DNA of 5,366 nt from Thermoplasmata archaeon (GTDB taxonomy: Archaea > Thermoplasmatota > E2 > DHVEG-1 > B18-G2): assembly GCA_003651105.1 (NCBI GenBank), contig QMTN01000040.1, positions 1 through 5,366 on the forward strand, given 5' to 3'. The notes under the pieces are model-generated. The model did not search any database, had not been told where the DNA came from, and saw only the letters and a program-made list of their open reading frames with translations. Positions 1 through 5,348 of this stretch are shown here, piece after piece. A program made the position numbers and the translations under genes. Positions within the stretch are counted from its first letter, which is position 1; every line of letters starts with the position of its first letter.

Positions 1-503
1 ATCCTGTATCCATCTTCATAAGCGACATTGATCAGGTATCTCCCCTTTGATCTCTCCAGCATCTCTATACCTCTCAGTATATTTCTCTCGGTGAGTTCTC
101 CAAATCCCTCGAGGTGTCTGAGCCTTCCCTTCTTGCAGGCTTCCCTGAGCTGATCAACCGTCATTATGCCCAACCTCTTGTAAAGAACGAGAGCCTTCTT
201 CGGTCCAACCCCTGGTATTTCCATGAGCCTTATCAGCTCCTCAGGGACCTCCTTCTTCAGATTCTCCAGGTACTCGAGCCTTCCGGTCTCTATGAGTTCC
301 TCTATCTTCCTTGCTATGCTCTCTCCGATACCCGGCACATCCCTTAATCTTCCCTTCCTGTAAAGATCCTCGACATCCACCTCTAGGGTTTCTATCCTCT
401 GCGCCGCCCTGCGGTAGGCTCTCACTCTAAAGGGTTGTTCTCCCTTGATCTCCAGTAGATCCGCTATCTGGTAGAAAACATCAGCTATCTCCTGATTCTT
501 CAT
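1..503 (-). CDS. polX: PolX-type (family X) DNA polymerase, N-terminal part, runs off left edge
   Basis: The 167 residues visible match the N-terminal 8-kDa and helix-hairpin-helix (HhH) part of bacterial/archaeal PolX, a family X DNA polymerase that normally continues into a palm/fingers core and a C-terminal PHP phosphoesterase domain (about 570 aa in all) and acts in gap-filling base-excision repair. Seen here: an opening helix (MKNQEIADVFYQIADLLE), an FRVRAYRRAA segment at 25-34, and three HhH-like loops, DVPGIG at 55-60, EIPGVGPKKA at 95-104 and LEGFGE at 131-136. Start 503 is preferred because AGGTGAT (514-508), complementary to the archaeal 16S 3' end, lies 4 nt upstream; an in-frame ATG at 509 sits inside that motif. 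The gene begins 23 bp inside the end of the riboflavin kinase gene, so the two are probably co-transcribed and translationally coupled. The catalytic aspartates and the PHP domain are outside the window, so activity cannot be judged. Confidence 0.9.
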   Translation of the reverse strand, partial: MKNQEIADVFYQIADLLEIKGEQPFRVRAYRRAAQRIETLEVDVEDLYRKGRLRDVPGIGESIARKIEELIETGRLEYLENLKKEVPEELIRLMEIPGVGPKKALVLYKRLGIMTVDQLREACKKGRLRHLEGFGELTERNILRGIEMLERSKGRYLINVAYEDGYR

Positions 504-1173
504 CTCCATCACCTAGGTGTATGATAACATCTACATGATCTCCGTCCTTCAGGTTCAGCCTATCCCTTAACCTGAATGGGGAAATAAATTCCAGGATATC
601 CATATAATGGGTCCTGTCCGGAATTATGACCACCGCATCCAGGTTATTGATCTCGGCATGGAAACATCTGGCTCCGCCAAATGACCTATCCTCGGTTGAG
701 AAACCTTCTATCCTTATACCCTCATACCCCTTCAGCTCCATCAATCTATCGAGATAATCCTTGTTTACCCTGACATTCAGGGTACCTGGAACGGGGGTGA
801 ATCTGAGCTTTTTCCTGAACTGTTCGGTATATCCATCTATGGTTGTGTAGTACTTGCCCTCTCCGAGACCCGATATGACCTTTCCCTTCAGGAAAATGTC
901 TCTTCTTCGAGCATCGAATATCTTCTTGTAATCGAGATACTCCCTTTGCAGTAACTCCCTCCCCTTCTCCCCTATCCTCACCCTCTGCTTCCTTATACCG
1001 AGTTTCCTATCGATGCATCCCATCCTTTCCATCTCTATCAGATACCTAGATGCGGTCTGCTGACTGCATCCAAGGATCTTTGATAGGGCTCTGGAGGAGA
1101 TGGTGACGTAGCTATCCATCGCGCCGATGAGCGCAAGCTCCTTCAGTACCTTGATCCACCTCTCCTTCATCAT
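481..1173 (-). CDS. ribK: RbkR-type CTP-dependent riboflavin kinase with N-terminal HTH regulator domain
   Basis: Archaeal riboflavin kinases of the DUF120 family phosphorylate riboflavin to FMN using CTP rather than ATP. Domain order: a winged helix-turn-helix at about 1-90 (recognition helix around 36-52, CSQQTASRYLIEMERMG) followed by the kinase barrel at about 94-220. Kinase hallmarks visible: GLGEGKYY at 102-109, the PGTLN motif at 129-133, FGGARCFHAEI around 165-175, IIPDRTHY at 183-190 and LRDRLNLKDGD at 202-212. The HTH-kinase fusion is the architecture called RbkR, known in archaea as both FMN synthase and transcriptional regulator of riboflavin genes; the regulatory role here is inferred from architecture. 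The gene starts in a 4-bp ATGA overlap with the small HTH gene upstream. AGGAG abuts the first of two tandem ATGs (1173 and 1170), so the second may be used. The acidic tail (DGDEESGDS) overlaps the polX start. Confidence 0.93.
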   Translation of the reverse strand: MMKERWIKVLKELALIGAMDSYVTISSRALSKILGCSQQTASRYLIEMERMGCIDRKLGIRKQRVRIGEKGRELLQREYLDYKKIFDARRRDIFLKGKVISGLGEGKYYTTIDGYTEQFRKKLRFTPVPGTLNVRVNKDYLDRLMELKGYEGIRIEGFSTEDRSFGGARCFHAEINNLDAVVIIPDRTHYMDILEFISPFRLRDRLNLKDGDHVDVIIHLGDGDEESGDS

Positions 1174-1400
1174 CTCCTTTTAAGCCTTTCCGCCAGCCTC
1201 TCTCCCTCCCTGGTCAGATAACACATCCCTTCCCTTATCTCCACCAACCTCGCATCCGCCATCTCCCTGACTATCTCCTCCACCACCTTTATGGGTATAT
1301 GATTCTTTTTGGATATCACCCTTACATCCCTCTCTCCGCTCGCGAGATCACCGAAGATGATCTTTCTGAACTTGTTTGACAGAATAAAGCCCTCTTCCAT
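1170..1400 (-). CDS. Small winged-helix DNA-binding protein (76 aa), first gene of riboflavin kinase operon
   Basis: This is a 76-aa basic protein consisting of one predicted winged helix-turn-helix. After an N-terminal segment (EEGFILSNKFRKIIFGDLA, residues 2-20), a helix at about 24-32 and a recognition helix at about 36-50 (PIKVVEEIVREMADA) are followed by a wing, LVEIREGMCYLTREGERL (52-69), typical of ArsR/MarR-like archaeal regulators. No specific target can be assigned. It lies directly upstream of the HTH-riboflavin kinase with stop and start overlapping as ATGA, so the pair is co-transcribed, and the operon carries two DNA-binding proteins in a row. No Shine-Dalgarno motif precedes the ATG, and the TATA-like CTTTATC about 25-32 bp upstream implies a leaderless mRNA. 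I recognise the fold but not a named family with known function. The alternative is a non-regulatory nucleic-acid-binding protein. Confidence 0.82.
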   Translation of the reverse strand: MEEGFILSNKFRKIIFGDLASGERDVRVISKKNHIPIKVVEEIVREMADARLVEIREGMCYLTREGERLAERLKRR

Positions 1401-1439
1401 GCCAAATCTTAATCTACAATCAAAAGATAAAGTTTTAGC
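1401..1439. promoter_or_regulatory. Divergent 39-bp promoter region between the HTH/ribK operon and nog1
   Basis: Only 39 bp separate two divergent start codons, and neither has a Shine-Dalgarno sequence. On the minus strand CTTTATCTTT (about 1434-1425) lies the right distance from ATG 1400 for a TATA box driving a leaderless transcript. On the plus strand the AT-rich AAATCTTAATCTA (1404-1416) could do the same for ATG 1440. An imperfect dyad, ATCTT (1406-1410) and AAGAT (1424-1428), spans the region and would overlap both core promoters, so a bound regulator could affect both genes. Position and spacing are seen; promoter activity is inferred. Confidence 0.5.
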
Positions 1440-2402
1440 ATGCTCGCAAAGCTACCGAACTTTAGATCCTCTCAGGATATACTTGATAAGGCTTTCAGAA
1501 AGGCAAAGGATACCCTCCGAAAGAAGATCCCCGAGAAGGATAGGTTGAGGAGGCAGAGGATATCGACGGAACGAAGGATACAGGCTTTCACAGACACGAT
1601 AATATCTGAGCTGGAGAAGTATACCAGGGGGTTTCCTTCCATAGATAGGATGCCGGGATTTTACAGGGAGATGATAGAGATCAAGATGGGTGTTCAGAAT
1701 CTGAAGAAATCCCTTGGATCGATATCTTGGGCTCATCGTTTATGCAAGAGGATAAGGAGGGAAGCCTTGAGGGATCTCAAAGATGCCAGAAGCTTGGAAG
1801 AGATAACATCGATAAGGAAGAGGGTTTACGGAAGGATATCATCCATCCTGGAGCAGATAGATCCCCATCTCAAGGTGGTCAAGGAAGCATGTACCTTTCT
1901 GGAGAGTCTTCCATTCATAGAGGATGTTCCAACGATTGTTATAGCTGGCTATCCAAACGTTGGAAAATCCTCTTTATTGAGATGTTTGTCGAGAGCAAAA
2001 CCTGAGATAGCGCACTATCCCTTTACCACGAAGGAGATCCATCTCGGGCATATGGAAAGAGAAGCAGATGGAACAAGGTACCAGGTCATAGATACCCCTG
2101 GATTGCTCGATAGACCTTTGAGCGATAGGAACAAGATAGAACTTCAGGCTGTGGCTGCGCTCAAGCACCTGGCTGATCTGATCATCTTTATCCTCGATCC
2201 GACGGAGACGTGTGGATACAGGTTGGAGGAACAGATGAATCTTCTTAAGAGTATAAGGGAGGAATTTTCCTCCATTCCGGTAATAGTCGTTGAGAACAAG
2301 GCAGATGTGTTGAAGAGAAGATCACCATACCTGAAGATATCGTGTAAGACGGGATATGGCATAGACAAGCTCAAGAAGAGGATTCTGGAGAATCTTTCCT
2401 AA
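1440..2402 (+). CDS. nog1: Nog1-type (OBG-related) GTPase, 50S ribosome assembly factor
   Basis: Archaeal Nog1 is a cytosolic GTPase of the Obg superfamily, related to eukaryotic Nog1, which acts in large-subunit assembly. The 320-aa length fits the archaeal form. The N-terminal third (about 1-160) is a charged helical bundle that begins with the family-like segment LPNFRSSQDILDKAFRKA. The G domain follows with all motifs: P-loop GYPNVGKS (170-177), switch I YPFTTKEI (193-200) containing the G2 threonine, DTPGLLDRP (218-226), NKAD (286-289) and SCKTG (301-305). The conserved RNKIELQAVAALKHLADLI-type helix (230-248) is also typical of Nog1. No Shine-Dalgarno sequence is present, so the mRNA is probably leaderless. 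It is transcribed away from the riboflavin kinase operon. Its last 32 bp overlap the end of the convergent DUF504 gene. The eukaryote-specific C-terminal extension is absent, as expected. Confidence 0.95.
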   Translation: MLAKLPNFRSSQDILDKAFRKAKDTLRKKIPEKDRLRRQRISTERRIQAFTDTIISELEKYTRGFPSIDRMPGFYREMIEIKMGVQNLKKSLGSISWAHRLCKRIRREALRDLKDARSLEEITSIRKRVYGRISSILEQIDPHLKVVKEACTFLESLPFIEDVPTIVIAGYPNVGKSSLLRCLSRAKPEIAHYPFTTKEIHLGHMEREADGTRYQVIDTPGLLDRPLSDRNKIELQAVAALKHLADLIIFILDPTETCGYRLEEQMNLLKSIREEFSSIPVIVVENKADVLKRRSPYLKISCKTGYGIDKLKKRILENLS

Positions 2403-2628
2403 ACCTATCAAACAAGACCTCATCTCCATAGGTTATCCTGATCACCCTGTGAAAAGGTATGGCTTTTCCCTTCGTATAAATGAAGGACTTGCCGATCTTC
2501 TCCACATCCTTCCCAGCTATCACGCCCACATCGTTGGGCGCCCCTCTATCGATGTACCATATCCTGACCTCATCGAAATTCGCATCTCCTTTCCACCTTA
2601 ACCTGTTCAGGATATCTCTTATGATCAT
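2371..2628 (-). CDS. DUF504/UPF0248 protein (MJ1316-type RNA cyclic group end recognition domain)
   Basis: This 85-aa protein is a stand-alone DUF504 (MJ1316) domain. Seen here: IRDILNRLRW near the N-terminus (3-12), WYIDRGAPND around 24-33, GKDVEKIGKSFIY (39-51) and IPFHRVIRI (57-65), which is the order and spacing of the family. The domain is widespread in archaea and also occurs fused to 2H-phosphoesterase-like proteins in eukaryotes. It has been proposed to recognise cyclic phosphate ends of RNA, a prediction from comparative genomics rather than a proven activity here. The start overlaps the stop of the upstream MBL-fold gene as ATGA, with GGAAGG just ahead, so translation is probably coupled. 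Its last ten codons and stop lie antisense to the end of nog1, a 32-bp tail-to-tail overlap. The Ser/Glu-rich tail (SPESSS) is encoded in that overlap and looks unconserved. Confidence 0.85.
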   Translation of the reverse strand: MIIRDILNRLRWKGDANFDEVRIWYIDRGAPNDVGVIAGKDVEKIGKSFIYTKGKAIPFHRVIRITYGDEVLFDRFRKDSPESSS

Positions 2629-3266
2629 ATCCTTCCGATATTTATCAAGGATAACCTCACATGCCTATCTCCAGAGCCTATAACATAATCTCCATGACCT
2701 GGGTATAGATCTCTGATCTTGAGGTTCGATATCCTCTCTATAGATCTCTCCAGCTTAGATAGATCCCCTCCAGGAAGATCATACCTGCCTATGCCTCCAT
2801 GGCTGAAGATCGTATCTCCAGAAAAGAGGACCCCTTTGTCCTCTTGATACAGGCATATGCTACCCTCCGAGTGCCCGGGAGTGTAGAGAACCCTGTAGAT
2901 ATCGTCTCCTATAATTAGTTCATCGCCTTCTCTGAGCTTCTGATCGACCTTCACCCTTGGGGCGGGCAAGGAGAAAAGTTTTGCTGTAGGTTCCATACCT
3001 TTTTCAAGCAACTCTGCCGTCCTCTCATGGGCAAGTATCTTGATCTTTTTCAATCTCTTCTTGAAGTATTCTGCCCCTCCGGAATGATCCACGTGCTCGT
3101 GAGTGAGAACGATCTGATCGATTTCTCTGGTATCGATGATCTCGCTCAACCTCTTCATGGTATCATCGAAATAAAGCCCGGTACCGCAATCGATTATCGT
3201 TACGACCTCGCCATCAACAACATAGATATTGGAATCAAACATCCTTCCAACCAGAGGATGGATCAT
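2625..3266 (-). CDS. Metallo-beta-lactamase-fold hydrolase (glyoxalase II-like)
   Basis: This 213-aa protein is a complete single-domain MBL-fold enzyme of the glyoxalase II-like group. The metal-binding set is intact: THEHVDH (H56, H58, D60, H61), TPGHS with H132, SGDTIF with D151 and YPGHG with H191, plus the downstream GRYDLPGGD loop (160-168) common in this group. A two-metal (Zn or Fe) hydrolase acting on a thioester, phosphodiester or lactone is expected. The substrate cannot be read from sequence, so names such as hydroxyacylglutathione hydrolase would be over-specific. No beta-CASP domain is present, which argues against a CPSF-like nuclease. It heads a two-gene unit with the DUF504 protein (4-bp overlap). 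GAGG directly abuts ATG 3266; a second in-frame ATG at residue 9 (3242, preceded by GGAAGG) is an alternative, but the first keeps the usual N-terminal strand. Confidence 0.9.
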   Translation of the reverse strand: MIHPLVGRMFDSNIYVVDGEVVTIIDCGTGLYFDDTMKRLSEIIDTREIDQIVLTHEHVDHSGGAEYFKKRLKKIKILAHERTAELLEKGMEPTAKLFSLPAPRVKVDQKLREGDELIIGDDIYRVLYTPGHSEGSICLYQEDKGVLFSGDTIFSHGGIGRYDLPGGDLSKLERSIERISNLKIRDLYPGHGDYVIGSGDRHVRLSLINIGRI

Positions 3267-3353
3267 CCTCAGAGCAAATCCTCAATCCCAAGAAAAACCT
3301 AACGTAGCAATCCTTAAAAGCGAGGTTACTATTCTTCATAAAGGTGGGGGATT
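3267..3353. promoter_or_regulatory. Divergent promoter region, MBL/DUF504 operon versus GAPDH-like gene
   Basis: This 87-bp region lies between divergent genes. The near-palindromic CCTTAAAAG at 3312-3320 reads as a TATA-like box on both strands. On the plus strand it would place transcription start near 3342, giving a leader of about 12 nt that carries the strong Shine-Dalgarno GGTGGGGG (3343-3350) three bases before ATG 3354. On the minus strand the same element would start a transcript near 3290 with a leader of about 24 nt. A shared TATA element is an inference from spacing; separate boxes are possible. Confidence 0.5.
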
Positions 3354-4421
3354 ATGGGCGATGGAAACATCGTTCATGTTGTTGGTACCGGTACCATTGG
3401 AGAGCCATTGATAAGCTTGTTGTGCGAGTTCAGGAAGGATCTGGGTATAGATGAGATAACCTTTTACAAGCACACCCCAACCATCTTGGATAGACCAAAG
3501 ATAAAGAGTCTCCTGAATAAGGGAGCGGTTCTTGCGGTATCTGAAGATAAGATCAAGGAGTTCAGGGAGCTTGGTGTCGAGCCAACCTATACCACCGAGG
3601 AAGCTATCAAAAGGGCGAGCGTCGTCATAGACTGCACTCCAAAGGGTGTGGGTCTTGAGAACAAGGAGAGGTACTACAAGAAGTATGCCCATCTCGTCAA
3701 GGGTTTCTTGGCTCAGGGATCTGAGTTCGGCTTTGGAAAGATGTATGCCCTGGGGATAAACGATTCCGCCATAACGGATGAGGATAAGTTCATCCATATA
3801 GTCAGCTGTAACACCCACAACATAGCGGTCGTTATCAAGACCCTGGCTATAGATGATGGGGAGAATCATCTGGTGGATGGTCATTTTGTTTGCATAAGGA
3901 GGGCAAACGACGTCAGCCAGGCGACGGGTTTCGTTCCCTCTCCTCAGGTTGGGAAACACAAGGATAAAGATATGGGAACCCATCACGCCAGGGATGTTTA
4001 CTACCTTTTCAAAACCCTTGGCTATGATCTGAACATCTTTTCCAGCGCCCTGAAGATCAATACCCAATACATGCACGCCATATGGTTTAGCCTGAAGCTT
4101 GACAGGAAGATAACACTGGAGGAGGTTGAGCAGAGGTTCAGAGAGAATCCGAGGGTTGCTGTTACCTACAAGGATACAGCCAACCTGATCTTTTCCTTTG
4201 GGAGGGACCACGGGCATTATGGAAGGATACTGAATCAGACGGTGGTTGTTCTTCCCTCCCTGCACGTAAGGAAGGAGCAGGAGGTCATAGGTTTCTGCTT
4301 TACGCCTCAAGATGGGAACTCCATACTCAGCAGTATAGCTGCTGCTGAGAGATTCCTGTATCCGGAAGAATATCAAGAAAGGATAAGGTGTTTGGGTCCT
4401 CTGCTACTGCAGGAGGTATGA
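3354..4421 (+). CDS. Archaeal type II glyceraldehyde-3-phosphate dehydrogenase-like protein, variant catalytic loop
   Basis: The 355-aa protein follows the archaeal GAPDH fold: Rossmann loop GTGTIG (11-16), VVIDCTPKGVG (90-100) matching the family's IDCTPEGIG segment, AQGSE (120-124) where typical enzymes have QGGE, the nucleophile loop SCNTHN (151-156) with C152, IRRAND (181-186), and HHARDV (210-215) where typical enzymes have HHGPDV. Typical archaeal GAPDHs oxidise glyceraldehyde 3-phosphate to 1,3-bisphosphoglycerate with NAD(P) and carry SCNTTGL at the active site. Here TTG is THN, and the stretch between IRR and HH is rewritten. The family is therefore secure, but the exact substrate is not: it may be a lineage form of Gap or a paralog acting on another phosphorylated aldehyde. 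It is monocistronic, with no pgk or other glycolytic neighbour, and has a good Shine-Dalgarno (GGTGGGGG). Its stop codon is one base from the convergent trkA stop. Confidence 0.85.
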   Translation: MGDGNIVHVVGTGTIGEPLISLLCEFRKDLGIDEITFYKHTPTILDRPKIKSLLNKGAVLAVSEDKIKEFRELGVEPTYTTEEAIKRASVVIDCTPKGVGLENKERYYKKYAHLVKGFLAQGSEFGFGKMYALGINDSAITDEDKFIHIVSCNTHNIAVVIKTLAIDDGENHLVDGHFVCIRRANDVSQATGFVPSPQVGKHKDKDMGTHHARDVYYLFKTLGYDLNIFSSALKINTQYMHAIWFSLKLDRKITLEEVEQRFRENPRVAVTYKDTANLIFSFGRDHGHYGRILNQTVVVLPSLHVRKEQEVIGFCFTPQDGNSILSSIAAAERFLYPEEYQERIRCLGPLLLQEV

Positions 4422-4422
4422 A

Positions 4423-5085
4423 TCACTTAGATGTCAGAACTCCCGTTACCTTATCGACGACATCCTTGTGAGCCAGAACCGTTACCTTATCGTTTGGCTC
4501 CAGTTTAACCTCTTCAGTTGGGATTATGAACCTGTCCTCTCTTTCTACGGCAATGATCAGGCTCTTCTTTGGAAGACCTATGTTCCTGATCATCTTTCCA
4601 GCCACCTTGCTGTTTTCTGGAAGAGTTATCCTGAAGATCGAGACATTCTCGCCCACGTTCATGTAGTCCTCTATATCCGGGTATTTTATGCTCCGGTAAA
4701 GGTGCTCAGCTATGAGTAAGGCCGGATTCCTGACTATCTTCACGCCCTTTTCCATGAACATCGGTATACTCTCTTCCTGATTCACCAGAGAAACGAGATG
4801 CTTTACACCCTTGTTTTTAGCTAAGGATACAACCATAAGGTTTACGGCATCATCCCTCGTCGTTGCAACCAAGACATCCGCCTTCTTGACCTCTGATTCT
4901 TCCAGTGTTTCCTCTTGGGTTGCATCCGCATTTATGGCTATGACATCATACTTTCTGGCTATCTCCTCGCATTTCTCTTGGTTCTTATCTATGACGATGA
5001 CGTTGTTCTTCTCCCTGTTATCTTTTAGGGCGAGCTCGGTGAGGCGCTGTCCTATGCGCCCCGCTCCCACTATAACAACATACAT
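4423..5085 (-). CDS. trkA: TrkA-type potassium uptake regulatory protein (RCK_N plus TrkA_C)
   Basis: This 220-aa protein is a single-copy RCK module, the cytosolic nucleotide-gated ring subunit that regulates Trk/Ktr K+ transporters. The N-terminal Rossmann domain has GAGRIG (7-12), an acidic end of strand two (VIDKN, D33) favouring NAD(H)/adenine nucleotide binding, NADAT (52-56) and VLVATTRDDAVNLM (71-84), which is close to the family's ATGDDEVNL motif. RNPALLIAEHL (119-129) is the linker, and about 145-220 forms a TrkA_C ligand-binding domain (FRITLPENSKVAGKMIRNIGL). It is the short, one-RCK type, about half the length of E. coli TrkA. GGGGAG (5096-5091) precedes ATG 5085 by 5 nt. No TrkH/KtrB membrane subunit lies in the window; it may be beyond the left or right edges or unlinked. 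It is convergent with the GAPDH-like gene. Confidence 0.92.
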   Translation of the reverse strand: MYVVIVGAGRIGQRLTELALKDNREKNNVIVIDKNQEKCEEIARKYDVIAINADATQEETLEESEVKKADVLVATTRDDAVNLMVVSLAKNKGVKHLVSLVNQEESIPMFMEKGVKIVRNPALLIAEHLYRSIKYPDIEDYMNVGENVSIFRITLPENSKVAGKMIRNIGLPKKSLIIAVEREDRFIIPTEEVKLEPNDKVTVLAHKDVVDKVTGVLTSK

Positions 5086-5145
5086 AAGTGCTCCCCTTCT
5101 ATCTTGATCGAGGATATAAGACCAATGGGATTTTTAAACTTTTTG
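5086..5145 (-). promoter_or_regulatory. trkA promoter and ribosome binding site
   Basis: Reading the minus strand, an A-rich AAACAAAA stretch followed by AGTTTAAAAA (5140-5131) resembles an archaeal BRE/TATA pair. It would start transcription near 5109, giving a leader of about 24 nt that contains GGGGAG (5096-5091). A second TATA-like CTTATATCC (5120-5112) is closer, but it would give a leader of about 5 nt that excludes the Shine-Dalgarno motif, so the upstream box is preferred. Inferred from spacing. Confidence 0.5.
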
Positions 5146-5160
5146 TTTCATTTTATGTTA

Positions 5161-5212
5161 ACAGTTAATTCAATAAAGTTAGTTAAGCTATAAGCTTAAC
5201 AAATTAAGTTGT
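5161..5212. repeat. Nested AT-rich inverted repeat upstream of trkA
   Basis: The core is a perfect 8-bp dyad with a 3-bp spacer, GTTAAGCT-ATA-AGCTTAAC (5182-5200). Around it lies a second pair, TTAATT (5165-5170) and AATTAA (5202-5207), then ACA (5161-5163) and TGT (5210-5212) with a one-base offset. Further GTTAA motifs occur at 5157 and 5164. The arrangement fits an operator for a dimeric regulator better than a terminator, since no T-tract follows directly. It lies roughly 20-80 bp upstream of the trkA TATA-like box. Function is unknown. Confidence 0.6.
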
Positions 5213-5265
5213 AATGAAAACTAAAATTGAGCATCTACTCATCGGGAGCCCAAGCATGGCTTAAG

Positions 5266-5281
5266 ATCTAGCTTGCTAGAT
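5266..5281. repeat. Perfect 7-bp inverted repeat with 2-bp spacer
   Basis: ATCTAGC-TT-GCTAGAT forms a tight 16-bp dyad in DNA with no gene. As RNA it would need a larger loop, so a protein-binding palindrome is more plausible than a stable hairpin. An AT-rich TAATATATAG stretch (5281-5290) follows immediately and could be a TATA-like element for a plus-strand transcript beginning near 5310. No downstream gene start is visible before the window ends. Confidence 0.5.
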
Positions 5282-5316
5282 AATATATAGCAAACACTTA
5301 ATGGATGGAACATAAA

Positions 5317-5348
5317 GTTGATGACGAGAGTGTGAATATTTCATCAAC
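5317..5348. repeat. 8-bp inverted repeat with 16-bp loop (possible RNA hairpin)
   Basis: GTTGATGA (5317-5324) and TCATCAAC (5341-5348) are perfect complements separated by 16 bases. Either strand could form a stem-loop. On the plus strand TGATGA (5319-5324) and CTGA (5361-5364) resemble C and D boxes, but the spacing is short and no D'/C' pair is clear, so no small RNA is called. Confidence 0.45.

Noticed and set aside
114..347. Plus-strand 77-codon frame opposite polX, and similar short frames opposite ribK, nog1, the MBL gene and trkA
   Set aside because: Each is antisense to or out of frame with a gene carrying strong family motifs and has no motif or start signal of its own.
3383..3396. 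14-bp perfect palindrome TGGTACCGGTACCA
   Set aside because: It is explained by the repeated Gly-Thr codons of the GTGTIG Rossmann loop in the GAPDH-like gene.
3336..4376. A 346-codon open reading frame antisense to the GAPDH-like gene
   Set aside because: It lies wholly opposite a gene with clear family motifs, its translation shows no recognisable domain, and it has no ribosome binding site. Codon bias of the true gene leaves the opposite frame free of stops.
4443..4492. Two copies of CCGTTACCTTATCG, 36 bp apart
   Set aside because: The repeat is in frame and encodes DKVT twice near the TrkA C-terminus, so it is a coding coincidence or small local duplication rather than a regulatory repeat.
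5214..5264. 16-codon ATG-led frame on the plus strand
   Set aside because: It has no Shine-Dalgarno motif, no recognised similarity, and a length expected by chance.
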